Position numbers and translations under genes: made by a program | Shown: in pieces, positions 37,066-46,634 of the stretch | Layout of the letters: each line of letters starts with the position of its first letter | Position numbering within the stretch: position 1 is the first letter of the stretch | DNA from: an uncultured Alphaproteobacteria bacterium | GTDB taxonomy: Bacteria; Pseudomonadota; Alphaproteobacteria; Thalassobaculales; Thalassobaculaceae | DNA: 64,000 bases | NCBI GenBank assembly: GCA_937776645.1 | Contig: CALMRI010000036.1 | Span: forward strand, 1-64,000 | Direction: 5' to 3' | The notes under the pieces: model-generated | Database searches by the model: none | The model's input: only the letters and a program-made list of their open reading frames with translations | What the model was told of the DNA's origin: nothing

Positions 37066-38954
37066 GGCGCAATCCGGGGACTGGTCCGGTCCATCCCCTC
37101 GAAGGGCATAACAAAATGTCCATCGGCGACCTCGATCAATTGGCGCACCGCAGGCTCGTAGCCCAAAGGTCTGAGCGGGCTTGTGATTTCATCGGTCATC
37201 AAATTGAGTTCCGTCTTCCTGTGCGCCGGATCGGCCACCGGGACCGCCGCCATAAGTTTCTTGGTATACGGGTGCCGCGGCGTCTCGAAGACCTGGCCAC
37301 GCCTGCCCAACTCGACAATTTCGCCAAGATACATCACTGCCACCCGATGGCTTACCCGCTCAACCACCGCCATGTCATGGCTGATGAACAGATAGGATAG
37401 GGCAAACTCCTCCTGCAAATCCATCATCAGGTCGATCACCTGGGCCTGGATCGACACATCCAGCGCCGAGACCACCTCATCGGCGATGATCAGCTTCGGC
37501 TTCAGCCCCAAGGCCCGCGCGATACACAGCCGTTGCCGTTGACCGCCGGAGAACTCATGCGGATACCGCGCCGCGTGTCCTGGCTCCAAACCCACCCGTT
37601 CGAGCAGCGCCGCAACCCGGGCCCGCGCGCCCGCCCGGTTGGTCATACCGTGGACCGTCATCGGCTCGGCGATTGCGTCACCCACGGTCATGCGAGGGTT
37701 CAGCGAGGCCAGCGGATCCTGGAAAATCATCTGTATCTGACGACGAAAAGGCCGCAGCGCCCCAGCGCTCAGCCCGGTCAGTTCCCGACCGTCGAAAACC
37801 ACGCTGCCACGGGTCGGCTTAACCAGCCGGATGATGCTGCGGCCGATGGTCGACTTGCCACAACCGGACTCGCCTACCAAGGCCAATGTCTCGCCCGGCT
37901 GCACGGCGAAGCCGATGTTCTCCACCGCGTGGACCCGCCCAACCAGCTTGCCAAACAGGCCGCTGCAGATGTCGAACCGCGTTGTCAGGTTCCGCACGTT
38001 AAGCAAAGGCGGCGCCTCTCGGTGAAGGGTGTCCCGGGCTTCGACCAAGTGTTGTCCGGCGCCGTCGTCGCCCGCCTCGACCTGTCGGACATTGATATCG
38101 GCGAACTTGGCCGGCAAGGCCCGCCCCCACATGGCGCCGAGCCTTGGCACCGCCGCCAACAACGTCTTGGTATAGCGGTGCCGCGGTTGGTGGAAGATCT
38201 CCAGCACCGGACCCTCCTCGACCTTCTCCCCACGATGCATGACCACCACCCGGTCGGCGACTTCGGCCACCACGCCCATGTCATGAGTGATGAACAGAAC
38301 CGACATGCCGATCTCACGCTGCAACAGTTTGATCAGGTCGAGAATTTGCGCCTGTATGGTCACATCGAGCGCCGTGGTCGGCTCGTCCGCGATCAACAGC
38401 GATGGCCGGCAGCTGAGCGCCATGGCGATCACCACCCGTTGCCGCATACCGCCGGAAAGTTGATGCGGGTATTGGCCCAGCTGTCTTTCCGGGTCTGGCA
38501 GGCGCACCAGCTTGAGCATCGCCAAGGCCATCTCCAAGGCCTCGGCCTCGGTCTTGCGCTGATGCAGTACGATAGCCTCGGCGATCTGCATACCAACCGT
38601 GAAAACCGGGTTCAGCGAGGTCATCGGCTCCTGGAAAATCATCGAGATATCGTTGCCGCGAATATCGCGCATGACATCCTCGGATTGCGCGGCGATATCG
38701 ACCACAGCGCCATTCTTACGCCGGAAATTCAGGCGCCCGGATACGATCTTGCCGCCGTCATGATCGGTCAGCCGTAGCAACGACAGCGCCGTCACCGATT
38801 TTCCAGACCCGGATTCGCCGACAACGGCCACGATCTCCCCCCGGTTGATATGCCAGGAGACCCCGTCGACGGCCTTCACCGTCTCGTCCTCCATGGCGAA
38901 ATGGACCCGGAGATCGTCGACTTCAATCAGCCGATCGTCATCCCATCCGGACAT
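37062..38954 (-). CDS. Orphan double ABC ATP-binding protein (GsiA/DppDF-type)
   Basis: This 630-residue protein joins two ABC domains. Walker A sites are GESGSGKS at 46-53 and GESGCGKS at 361-368, with signatures LSGGMRQRV and FSGGQRQRL, Walker [13 protein letters not shown] and [12 protein letters not shown]. The ATG at 38954 is the family start; the frame runs on to 39224 through IS debris. No permease or binding protein is next to it. The region upstream where these would be expected holds a decayed transposase. It is translationally coupled to the secreted intradiol dioxygenase. It may serve permeases encoded elsewhere or be a leftover. Confidence 0.92.
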   Translation of the reverse strand: MSGWDDDRLIEVDDLRVHFAMEDETVKAVDGVSWHINRGEIVAVVGESGSGKSVTALSLLRLTDHDGGKIVSGRLNFRRKNGAVVDIAAQSEDVMRDIRGNDISMIFQEPMTSLNPVFTVGMQIAEAIVLHQRKTEAEALEMALAMLKLVRLPDPERQLGQYPHQLSGGMRQRVVIAMALSCRPSLLIADEPTTALDVTIQAQILDLIKLLQREIGMSVLFITHDMGVVAEVADRVVVMHRGEKVEEGPVLEIFHQPRHRYTKTLLAAVPRLGAMWGRALPAKFADINVRQVEAGDDGAGQHLVEARDTLHREAPPLLNVRNLTTRFDICSGLFGKLVGRVHAVENIGFAVQPGETLALVGESGCGKSTIGRSIIRLVKPTRGSVVFDGRELTGLSAGALRPFRRQIQMIFQDPLASLNPRMTVGDAIAEPMTVHGMTNRAGARARVAALLERVGLEPGHAARYPHEFSGGQRQRLCIARALGLKPKLIIADEVVSALDVSIQAQVIDLMMDLQEEFALSYLFISHDMAVVERVSHRVAVMYLGEIVELGRRGQVFETPRHPYTKKLMAAVPVADPAHRKTELNLMTDEITSPLRPLGYEPAVRQLIEVADGHFVMPFEGMDRTSPRIAP

Positions 38955-39076
38955 GTCCTGCCAAACCTTTCTCGGGCCGCATTCGAGTGCGTTACAGTGG
39001 CGCCCTTGTGTGCCAGAAAACCCCCCGAAGGCCAAGCAAGGCGGCTGTGACGCCTCCGGCGACCTAGGTTCGGGGC

Positions 39077-39681
39077 TCATAACCAACAGCAGACGGTGGC
39101 GAGGAAGTTCCGCGCCGATCTGTCGTATCAGGTGGCGATGCGTCGGAAGTCCTTGAGCCGGCCGAACATACGCTCGATGGCGTTTCAGCGGCGAAAAAGC
39201 ATTGGCGAGAAGCACAGCTTCCAACGTCGGCTTCTCTTCGGTGGAATGTTGGGCGCGGTGCCGGTCGGCAGGAAAGTCACGGGCCGGCAGTCGAGATCAA
39301 CCAGGGCGTGCTTCGTCGTTCGCCCACCGCGCGAGCAGCCTATCGCCTGGCTGAGTTTCCCCCTTTACCGCCAGAAGCACAGCGGTGCGCCTTGACCGCC
39401 GTGCTGTCGGTCAGCAGTTCCGCCAGCAGCCCACCCGCCGAGGCCAGTGCCTGGAACACATCCAATCACACGCCTTTGTTGGCCCAGCGCACGAACCGGT
39501 CGTTCAGCGTCTTGCCCGGGCCATAGACCGCCAGCGCATCGACCCAGCGTCCGCCGGTCTTCAGGACATGGACGATCATTCGGCGGCCATCGGTGCGTGG
39601 CACCCCGCGCGGCTTGTTCGGAAGCAGCGGTGACAAACGGGAATATTGCTCTTTGCTTAGCCAGAAATAGTGATCTGTCAT
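39077..39681 (-). mobile_element. Decayed IS5-family (IS427-like) transposase remnant
   Basis: Reading right to left, an intact N-terminal segment begins at 39681 with FWLSKEQYSRLSPLLPNKP, RRMIVHVLKTGGRWVDALAV and GPGKTLNDRFVRWANKGV, the standard start of IS5/IS427 transposases. Further pieces in other frames give LLAELLTDSTAVKAHRCASG, ALVDLDCRPVTFL and, near the end, NAIERMFGRLKDFRRIATRY. The catalytic core has lost sequence, including the region around the second catalytic residue, and carries frame changes. The element cannot transpose by itself. It sits directly upstream of the orphan ABC ATPase gene. Confidence 0.8.
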
Positions 39682-39688
39682 CTCTAAC

Positions 39689-39704
39689 CCCCAATATATT
39701 GGGG
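39689..39704. repeat. 16-base perfect palindrome CCCCAATATATTGGGG
   Basis: The sequence is identical on both strands. It lies 8 bases outside the IS transposase start codon, a normal place for an IS promoter or a transposase-end structure. It could also be part of the adjacent hairpin's region. It is reported as a directly visible symmetry. Confidence 0.7.
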
Positions 39705-39720
39705 TATCGAATCACAATCC

Positions 39721-39746
39721 CCTATCCAGGGAAATCCCTGGATAGG
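39721..39746. repeat. 11-bp perfect inverted repeat with 4-base loop, probable IS terminal region
   Basis: CCTATCCAGGG at 39721-39731 pairs with CCCTGGATAGG at 39736-39746 around AAAT. The right arm may be the outer terminal repeat of the decayed IS5-type element. No matching copy was found at the far end near 39000-39080, so that end seems lost. The 2OG oxygenase gene begins about 55 bases further right. Confidence 0.65.
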
Positions 39747-39803
39747 TCCCAAGCCTAGTGTATTCTGGTGATCCAACAAACGCCCCCACGAGGCCCTATC
39801 ACC

Positions 39804-40892
39804 ATGGTCGACATACCTGAAATCGGCGATCCGCTGCCTTGGATCATGGTGCCCACCACACGCGAGCCGTTGTTACCGTTGAACGGCCTTGCTGGTCATC
39901 GGGTCATTATCGGGGTCGCCGGCCCGGAAATCGATCCTGCCTCGATAGTCACGGCGCTGGAGAATGCGACCACGATGCTCCGCGATCGCGACGCCTACTG
40001 GCTGGTGGTCACCGGGGCGCTCCCAGACAACCCGACATTGCCTTCGATCCGGAACCCGCGCGGCAGATTGCTGCCCGATCCGGACGTAACAACGCGGCGC
40101 GCCCTGGGGGTTTTCGACGTTTTCGATGGCGTGGTTAGCCTGCGCGCAAATCCAGGGCTAAGGGTCGCCGAATGCGTACATCACCAGGGACCAAAGGCGC
40201 TTCAAGAGGCCGAACATTGGCTTGCACAGGCGCTGATATCCCCCGAGCAGCCCGATTTAGGGTTAGAAGTCGACGCCCCGGTGCTGGTGATACCGGATGT
40301 CATCGAAGCGCCGCTACGCGACCGGCTGATCGCAGCCTGGAACGAGGATGGTCATGAGCAAACCGGCTATCTGCGCCCGGACGGCGACGGCAGCCTGATC
40401 CATGTGGTGAACCCAGTCCGCAAGCGTCGCAGCGATCATTTTCTCGACGAGGCAGGCGTTCTAACCACTTTGGTGCATACTCGGATACGCCATCGGGTCG
40501 CGCCCTGGGTCGAGCGGGCAACCCATTTCCGCATCGGCTTCGCCGAGCGCTATCGCGTGGCCTGCTACGAGGCGGAGACCGCCGGGTTCTTCGCGCCGCA
40601 TCGCGATTTCTCCGACGCCAGCCCGCATCGCCATTTCGCCATGACCATCGCCCTGAACGACGATTTCACGGGCGGCGGCCTCAGGTTTCCGGAATTCGGC
40701 TCCCGGGAATATGTGCTAAAGCCGGGCCAGGCGATCGTTTATGCCTGCACTCTGCTGCACGAGGTCACTCCGGTGACCATCGGACGCCGGTTCGCCCTGG
40801 TGAATTTTCTGACCAACGGCGAAGGCGCCAGGACCGTCGCCGACTATCAGCGCGACCATGGTGTGACACCGGAGCATAAGACGGTGGGGTAG
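39804..40892 (+). CDS. Peroxiredoxin-like domain fused to 2-oxoglutarate/Fe(II) oxygenase
   Basis: This 362-residue protein has two parts. Residues 1-150 begin DIPEIGDPLPWIMVPTT and resemble a thioredoxin-fold peroxiredoxin domain, but no Cys is seen at the peroxidatic position. Residues 165-362 are a prolyl-4-hydroxylase-like domain with H-x-D in FFAPHRDFSD, the distal His in LLHEVTPV and the 2OG Arg in RRFALVNFL. Similar fusions exist in proteobacteria and are largely uncharacterised. The ATG at 39804 is preferred; a GTG frame extends to 39768. The gene abuts the IS remnant's right end. Confidence 0.8.
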   Translation: MVDIPEIGDPLPWIMVPTTREPLLPLNGLAGHRVIIGVAGPEIDPASIVTALENATTMLRDRDAYWLVVTGALPDNPTLPSIRNPRGRLLPDPDVTTRRALGVFDVFDGVVSLRANPGLRVAECVHHQGPKALQEAEHWLAQALISPEQPDLGLEVDAPVLVIPDVIEAPLRDRLIAAWNEDGHEQTGYLRPDGDGSLIHVVNPVRKRRSDHFLDEAGVLTTLVHTRIRHRVAPWVERATHFRIGFAERYRVACYEAETAGFFAPHRDFSDASPHRHFAMTIALNDDFTGGGLRFPEFGSREYVLKPGQAIVYACTLLHEVTPVTIGRRFALVNFLTNGEGARTVADYQRDHGVTPEHKTVG

Positions 40893-41186
40893 ACGGGGGT
40901 CTTTTCGCAGGTTCGAATAGTACGGCGGTTGCCGTGTTGATCCGAGTCTCGCAATGCCAGTGGCCTTTGCTTCGTTGGGATCTGTCACGGATTCGCCCGT
41001 TCGAGCATCACGGCCCAAAGCGACGCCAGCCCGCGTAATACCTGTGAAGATTTGGCGCGGAGCCCGGGGAACCTTCTCAACCTAAACCCATGGAGCCGTC
41101 GAGTGGTCCAAGGCATTAGCGGCACGCCATGCGGCGTTCTTCAGAATCCAGGATCACTCTTTGGCACCTCAGACGGCCCAACCGCG
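40893..41186. other. Intergenic region, no gene seen
   Basis: These 294 bases lie between two converging genes. The only open frames are short and unlike any family recognised. No clear intrinsic terminator was identified. Confidence 0.3.
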
Positions 41187-42356
41187 TCACGCATTCCCGG
41201 TCAAATAGTCCATTGCCGCCCGGGCGCCGCCCTTAGCGTGGGGGACGCCAGCCACCGCGAGGCCCATCTCGACACCCGACAGCGTACCCATCAGCAATAG
41301 GTCGTTGAAGTCGCCGAGATGGCCGATGCGGAACATCCGGCCCTTGACCTTGCCGAGACCAGCCCCGAGCGACATGTCGTAATGCTCCAAGATCGCCGCC
41401 CGCAGAGCGTCGGCGTCATGGCCATCCGGCATCACCACACCGGTCAGTACCGGGCTATGCTCACTCGACTCCTGGCATTGGGTCTTCAGCCCCCAGGCAC
41501 GAACCGCACGGCGGGTCGCTTCGGCATGGCGTTCGTGGCGGGAAAAGACGTTGTCGAGACCTTCATCCATTAGCATATCGCAAGCCTCAACCAAGCCGTA
41601 GAGAAGGTTGGTGGCCGGCGTATAGGGGAAATTGCCGGTCGGGTTGTTCGCCAGCTGGCCGCTCCAATCCCAGTAGGAGCGCGCCGATTTTCCGATTTTC
41701 GAGGCCTCGACCGCCTTTTTACTAACCGCGTTGAAACTAATCCCCGGCGGTAGCATCAGCCCTTTCTGCGAGCCGGAAATGGTCACGTCGACCCCCCATT
41801 CATCATGCCGGTAATCGATCGATCCAAGCCCCGAGATCGTGTCGACCAGAAACAGCGCCGGGTGTTTGGCGCTGTCGATCGCACCGCGCACCGCCCGCAC
41901 GTTCGAGGTCGCGCCGGTCGAAGTCTCGTTGTGAACGACGCAGACCGCCTTAATCTCGTGCCCTGTGTCTTGGCTCAGCCGCTCCTCGATCACCTCGGCG
42001 CGGGCGCCGCCCTGCCAGTCACCGGCGATCACCTCCGGCACCAGACCGATGCGGCGCGCCAACTCCTCCCAAAGCGTCGAGAACTGGCCGGTCTCGTACA
42101 TCAGCACCCTGTCTCCGGGCGAGAGCGTGTTGACCAGGGCCGCTTCCCAGGCGCCGGTTCCCGACGACGGAAAGATGATTACCGGCTCGGTGGTCTTAAA
42201 GATCGGGCGGATTTTGGCCAGCACTTCTTTGGCCAAGGCCTGAAAGGTCGGTCCCCGGTGATCGATGGTCGGCCGCTCAATGGCGCGCAGGATACGGCCC
42301 GGCACGTTGCTGGGGCCGGGAATCTGTAGGAAGTGGGGGCCAGCTCGGTGGCTCAT
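41187..42356 (-). CDS. Class V aminotransferase (serine/alanine-glyoxylate aminotransferase)
   Basis: This 389-residue PLP enzyme transfers amino groups to glyoxylate or a similar 2-oxoacid. It starts with QIPGPSNVPGRILRAIERPT, has the active-site TISGSQKGLMLPPG with the PLP Lys at about 198, and ends in a typical small domain. The motif VHNETSTGATSNV is characteristic of serine-glyoxylate aminotransferases. It is last in a leftward operon with a PhyH oxygenase and a FAD/FeS 2-hydroxyacid oxidase. A pathway from 2-hydroxyacid to 2-oxoacid to amino acid is plausible. Confidence 0.92.
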   Translation of the reverse strand: MSHRAGPHFLQIPGPSNVPGRILRAIERPTIDHRGPTFQALAKEVLAKIRPIFKTTEPVIIFPSSGTGAWEAALVNTLSPGDRVLMYETGQFSTLWEELARRIGLVPEVIAGDWQGGARAEVIEERLSQDTGHEIKAVCVVHNETSTGATSNVRAVRGAIDSAKHPALFLVDTISGLGSIDYRHDEWGVDVTISGSQKGLMLPPGISFNAVSKKAVEASKIGKSARSYWDWSGQLANNPTGNFPYTPATNLLYGLVEACDMLMDEGLDNVFSRHERHAEATRRAVRAWGLKTQCQESSEHSPVLTGVVMPDGHDADALRAAILEHYDMSLGAGLGKVKGRMFRIGHLGDFNDLLLMGTLSGVEMGLAVAGVPHAKGGARAAMDYLTGNA

Positions 42357-42390
42357 GATAGGGCTCCTGTTGGAAGGTCTCTCCCGCTTC

Positions 42391-43314
42391 TCAGCGGATA
42401 TGCCAGTCCTCGGTTAAAGGTCTGGCGCCGTTTAGCTCGCCATAGCCAGCGCCGGTAGTACCGCCGGGGTTGGGTCCAAAATAACGCGGATCTTTCGCCT
42501 CCGAGGTGGGCTGATAGCGAATGTCGGTAGTCAACCGGATTCGGTTGTCGCTGGCATGATGCTCAAGCGCGCCATGCACGGTGTACATGCCGAAGACCAG
42601 GACATCGCCCGGGCGAAAATGAGCGGTCAGGAGGCGGGTTCCACGACCACGGGCGAAATCGGCGGGGTGATCGTCGATCGAGGCCTTGCGGTCACTATTT
42701 CGCACCACATCGAAGCCACAGAATTTTTCCCGGATGTCCTGGAAGGTATGAGAGTTCTCGACCACGAACAGAGGCCCCCGGTCCAGATCAATATCAGTAT
42801 AGGCGATCCAACAGGTCAGCACCCGTTCGGTGGCGCGCGCGAAGAACCCGGCGTCACAATGCATATGGGTGAACCGGCCGCCCGGCACCGGCCGCACGAA
42901 CAGATAGTCAAAGCCCATCGCCGGCTCTCCGAACGCGGTGGTCATGGCGTTGGTAAGCGCCGCTCCATGGGTGACCCGACGCAGCGCCGGCCCCTCACTC
43001 ACAGACTGCCAGAAAACCCCGCGATCCTCATAAAGCGCATCGCGGTTGGACTGCCCGGAGAACACGCCCTCGACGGTGGGTCGGCTGATTTCGCCAACGT
43101 CCCCCAGTCTTGCGAACACCTCCTCGCGCGCCGCCTTAATCTCCGCCGGGTCAATAAGACCACGCAGCAGCAAATAACCGTCGCGTTCCAATCCACCGCG
43201 CAAAGTCTCGCCATCGGGCAAGGGTGACGGTGTCTCAGTCAACGGGCCGAGCAGTTCCGGCGGTATCACTCTGCCATCCAGTAGCACCGGGACGGATGCA
43301 GCATCACCTGACAA
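42391..43314 (-). CDS. Phytanoyl-CoA dioxygenase (PhyH) family protein, second
   Basis: This protein of about 307 residues is a nonheme iron 2OG oxygenase. It has GLERDGYLLLRGLIDPAEIK, the H-x-D iron site in THMHCDAGFF, the distal His in YTVHGALEHH and an Arg in RIRLTTDIRYQ. The start is uncertain: TTG at 43314 has TTGGAG at a good distance and overlaps the upstream stop by 11 bases, while ATG at 43341 would overlap more. The overlap with the FAD oxidase argues for coupled expression. Its sequence is quite different from the PhyH gene at 27.6 kb. Confidence 0.85.
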   Translation of the reverse strand: MSGDAASVPVLLDGRVIPPELLGPLTETPSPLPDGETLRGGLERDGYLLLRGLIDPAEIKAAREEVFARLGDVGEISRPTVEGVFSGQSNRDALYEDRGVFWQSVSEGPALRRVTHGAALTNAMTTAFGEPAMGFDYLFVRPVPGGRFTHMHCDAGFFARATERVLTCWIAYTDIDLDRGPLFVVENSHTFQDIREKFCGFDVVRNSDRKASIDDHPADFARGRGTRLLTAHFRPGDVLVFGMYTVHGALEHHASDNRIRLTTDIRYQPTSEAKDPRYFGPNPGGTTGAGYGELNGARPLTEDWHIR

Positions 43315-46249
43315 GGGCCATCTCCAATACCCGCGCGACATGCAATGCCTCGCGCCCGGCGCCGTCATGAATCTGGTGCCGGCAGCTGGTCCCATCGGCC
43401 ACCAGGATGGTGTCTTGGTCCGCCGCCCGTATCGCCGGCAGCAGGTCCAGCTCGGCCATCGCCATCGACGCCTGGTAATGCTCGGCCTCGTAACCAAAGG
43501 CGCCAGCCATACCGCAACAGCTTGAGTTGATCACAGAGACCCGGAGATCCGGCACCAGGGCCAGGGCCTTTTCCACCGCCCCCATCACGGCGAAGGCCTT
43601 CTGATGGCAATGCCCGTGCACCAGAGCCGCCTCACCGATCGCTTTGAGATCCAGATCCAGGCGTCCGGCCTCGTGCTCGCGGACCAGGAACTCCTCAAAC
43701 ATCAGCGCGTTCTCGGCCAATCTGTCGGTCTGCGGTCCGGGCCGCATCGCGGTAAACTCATCGCGCAAGGTCAACAGGCAAGACGGCTCCAGCCCGACCA
43801 CAGCCATCCCGACCTCGAGATAGGGTGCATAAGCGGCGAGCATCCGGTCCGCCTCGACCTTGGCCTCATCAACCAGCCCCTCCGCCAGCATCGTTCTGCC
43901 ACAGCAAAGCCGCCGTCCCTGACCATCCCGCGACGGATCGACCACATGCACCCGATAGCCAGCGGCTTCCAGCACGCGGAGCGCTGCCCGGAGGTTCTCC
44001 GGCTCGAAATAGGTATTGAAGGTATCGGCCAGCAACACTACCTCCATCGTCCGCTCCCGGTCCGAGGCCTCCGACGCCCGAAACGGCGTGCCATGCCAGA
44101 CTGGCAGCGAGCGTTTGGCGCTCAAACCCAACAGTTTCTCGCTCAGCCACGGCGCGCCGGGAAGAACATCCCTGAGGTTGGCCAGAAAATGAAAGCGCGA
44201 GGTCGTCTCGGCATAGCGCGGCAAATAGCCGATCAATCTATTCCGCAGGGACAGACCGTGTTGTTTGGCCCGGGCGTGCTTCACCTCAATCTTCATCCGC
44301 GCCATATCGACACCGGTTGGGCATTCCCGCCGGCAGCCCTTGCAGCCCACACAAAGATCCATCGTGTCGGCCATCGCCTCGCCGGTGAGGGCGCCCGCTC
44401 CGAGCTGCCCAGAGAGCGCCAGGCGCAGCGCATTGGCCCGGCCCCGGGTTACGTGCCGTTCTTCGCTAGTAACCCGGTAACTCGGGCACATAACCCCACC
44501 CGCCAACTTGCGGCAGGCGCCGTTGTTGTTGCACATCTCCACGGCGCCTAAAAACCCGCGCCAGTCCGACCAATCCAACGCCGTCTCAATTGGCTCGGGC
44601 TTATAATCCGGCTTGTAGCGGAATAGCGATCGGTCATCCATTTTCGGCGGATCCACGATGCGTCCAGGATTCATCAATCCCTGGGGGTCGAAGGCGCGCT
44701 TTACCTCGCCAAAGGCATCGACCAGCCGCTTGCCGAACATCGGCTCGTGAAACTCCGAGCGCACGATGCCGTCGCCATGCTCGCCCGAGTGTGAGCCCTT
44801 GTACTGGCGCACCATCTCGAAGGCTTCCTCGGCGATGGCGCGCATCTTCGACACGTCGGTGCCGTCTTTCATGTTCAGCACCGGGCGCACATGCAAGCAA
44901 CCGACCGAGGCGTGGGCGTACCAGGTCCCATCAGTGCCATGCTTGTGGAACACCTGGGTGAGCCGGTCGGTATATTCCGCTAGATCCTCCAGCGGCACCG
45001 CACAATCCTCGATGAAGGAGACCGGTTTGCCGGCACTCTTCATCGACATCATGATGTTGAGGCCCTGCTGGCGCACCTCCGTGATACGCGCCTGAAAGCC
45101 CGAATCGACCGCCTCGACAATCGCGTTCGTAAAGCCAAGATCGCCCATCAGCTCGCCTAGGTCGGCCAGCTTGGCAAGCTGCGGCGCCTGCGTCTCACCG
45201 GCGAACTCGACCAGCAGCAGCGCCTGCGGCTCGCCCTTAACAAAACTCTCGATTATCGGGCGAAAGATTGGAATATCCCGCGCTAGGTCGATCATCGTCC
45301 GATCAATCAGCTCAACCGCCACCGGGCCGAGCTTGACGATATGCTGGGTCGCCGCCATCGCCTCCCGGAAGCTGGGGAAGTGGCAAACTCCCATGACCCG
45401 ATGGCGCGGGATATCATGTAATTGAAGCTCGATCCGCTTGAAGGTGGCGAGCGTACCCTCGGAGCCGACCAACAGCTTGGCCATGTTATGACCCGCCGGA
45501 TCAATGGTATCGAGATTGTAGCCGCCGACCCGTCGCTTCAACTTGGGAAACCGCGCCTCCAACTCGGCCTGCTCACGCGCCGCAATATCACGGACGGTTT
45601 GGACCAGACCGCTATAGCGGCCCCCCGCCCTCGTCGATCCCCTCGCGCGCCCAAGCCCGCCCAGATTGCCCGGCACATCAGCAAAGCGCAGATGCTCGCC
45701 GGTCGCCAGCATCGCCTCGATGGCAGTGACATTGTCGACCATGATCCCGTAACGGATCGAACGGGCGCCGCAGGAATTATTCGCCGTCATGCCGCCGATC
45801 GTTGCCCGGGACGCGGTCGAGATATCGACGGGAAAAAACAGACCATGCGGCTTCAAAAACGCGTTCAGATGGTCCAGCACCATACCCGGCTGCACGGTGA
45901 TGCGTTTTTCGCCCCCGGCGAATTCTAGAACCTCGTTCAGATGCCGCGAGCAATCGATCACCACGGCTTGATTGACCGTCTGGCCGCATTGACTGGTGCC
46001 GCCACCTCGGGGCAGCACCGGCACCCCGGCATCGACTGCGATCTCCACGGCGCGCACCAGATCCTGCTCGGTCTTCGGGATCACCACGCCGATCGGCTCG
46101 ACCTGATAAATCGAAGCGTCGGTGGCATAGCGGCCACGGCTGAACGCATCGAAGGCCACTTCGCCCTCGATCTCGGAGGCGAGGCGCTTCGCCAGCGCAC
46201 TATCCCCCAAGGTCAGTCGATTTCGGGGCGCGGGTCGTGTGGCGGACAT
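43304..46249 (-). CDS. FAD-binding and Fe-S oxidase (D-lactate/glycolate dehydrogenase-like), fused
   Basis: This 981-residue protein unites the parts of GlcD and GlcF. The N-terminal PCMH FAD domain has PRGGGTSQCGQTVN and NSCGARSIRYG, the linker has FAD-oxidase C-terminal features, and the ferredoxin-like segment MDLCVGCKGCRRECP is at about 630. Two CCG domains follow (CCGRTMLAEG near 781, SSCCGMAGAFGYE near 910), which bind a redox centre. Such proteins oxidise D-lactate, glycolate or D-2-hydroxyglutarate and pass electrons to quinone. The ATG at 46249 follows GGAG; the longer frame to 46306 is unlikely. It leads an operon with PhyH and aminotransferase genes. Confidence 0.92.
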   Translation of the reverse strand: MSATRPAPRNRLTLGDSALAKRLASEIEGEVAFDAFSRGRYATDASIYQVEPIGVVIPKTEQDLVRAVEIAVDAGVPVLPRGGGTSQCGQTVNQAVVIDCSRHLNEVLEFAGGEKRITVQPGMVLDHLNAFLKPHGLFFPVDISTASRATIGGMTANNSCGARSIRYGIMVDNVTAIEAMLATGEHLRFADVPGNLGGLGRARGSTRAGGRYSGLVQTVRDIAAREQAELEARFPKLKRRVGGYNLDTIDPAGHNMAKLLVGSEGTLATFKRIELQLHDIPRHRVMGVCHFPSFREAMAATQHIVKLGPVAVELIDRTMIDLARDIPIFRPIIESFVKGEPQALLLVEFAGETQAPQLAKLADLGELMGDLGFTNAIVEAVDSGFQARITEVRQQGLNIMMSMKSAGKPVSFIEDCAVPLEDLAEYTDRLTQVFHKHGTDGTWYAHASVGCLHVRPVLNMKDGTDVSKMRAIAEEAFEMVRQYKGSHSGEHGDGIVRSEFHEPMFGKRLVDAFGEVKRAFDPQGLMNPGRIVDPPKMDDRSLFRYKPDYKPEPIETALDWSDWRGFLGAVEMCNNNGACRKLAGGVMCPSYRVTSEERHVTRGRANALRLALSGQLGAGALTGEAMADTMDLCVGCKGCRRECPTGVDMARMKIEVKHARAKQHGLSLRNRLIGYLPRYAETTSRFHFLANLRDVLPGAPWLSEKLLGLSAKRSLPVWHGTPFRASEASDRERTMEVVLLADTFNTYFEPENLRAALRVLEAAGYRVHVVDPSRDGQGRRLCCGRTMLAEGLVDEAKVEADRMLAAYAPYLEVGMAVVGLEPSCLLTLRDEFTAMRPGPQTDRLAENALMFEEFLVREHEAGRLDLDLKAIGEAALVHGHCHQKAFAVMGAVEKALALVPDLRVSVINSSCCGMAGAFGYEAEHYQASMAMAELDLLPAIRAADQDTILVADGTSCRHQIHDGAGREALHVARVLEMALVR

Positions 46250-46403
46250 CGTCGGGACTCCAGTTTCGATGACCCTGAAGGTAACGGCGTGAGGCCCAAG
46301 CATCAAACCAAGTTTTGCAATACGAAAGCCACATCCGAAATCACCCCAAGTCCCTCTTGTCCGCTTCCGTCCAAAGAGCTATAAGGCCTCCGCCTCCCAC
46401 GGT

Positions 46404-46480
46404 CGGGGAGTAGCTCAGCCTGGTAGAGCACTGCCTTCGGGAGGCAGGGGCCGGAGGTTCGAATCCTCTCTCCCCGACCA
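46404..46480 (+). tRNA. tRNA-Pro (anticodon CGG)
   Basis: A full cloverleaf folds from 77 bases. The acceptor arms are CGGGGAG and CTCCCCG, the D stem is GCTC/GAGC, the anticodon stem is CTGCC/GGCAG around the loop TTCGGGA (CGG at positions 34-36), and the T loop is TTCGAAT. CCA is encoded at the end. The C1 acceptor start also fits proline tRNA. It faces rightward. The region after it contains transposase debris, as at many tRNA sites. Confidence 0.95.
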
Positions 46481-46510
46481 ATAACTTTTCCTGGTTCGAC
46501 AAGGCATCAA

Positions 46511-46630
46511 TCGCGGCAACGTTGTTCGATGTGAGCGTTTCCTACATCAACAAGGCGTCTTACCGCCGCCGGAACACCACCGCGGCAACGGTCGTTAATC
46601 TGCGCACCACTGTCATCGCACCCACACCGA
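46511..46630 (+). mobile_element. Possible IS630-type transposase N-terminal remnant
   Basis: On the plus strand the translation [20 protein letters not shown] resembles the helix-turn-helix start of IS630-family transposases, and the rest of the gene is absent. Only this short piece, next to the 3' end of the tRNA gene, is seen. Low confidence, because the match is short and judged by eye. Confidence 0.4.
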
Positions 46631-46634
46631 CAAG

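Noticed and set aside
37533-38777. Long plus-strand open frame of 414 codons
   Set aside because: It is antisense to the double ABC ATPase, with no recognisable domain.
38955-39224. N-terminal extension of the orphan ABC ATPase
   Set aside because: The extra residues come from the opposite-frame reading of the decayed transposase and have no ABC similarity.
40893-41186. Possible small gene at 41052-41300
   Set aside because: It overlaps the end of the aminotransferase gene antisense and has no recognisable features.
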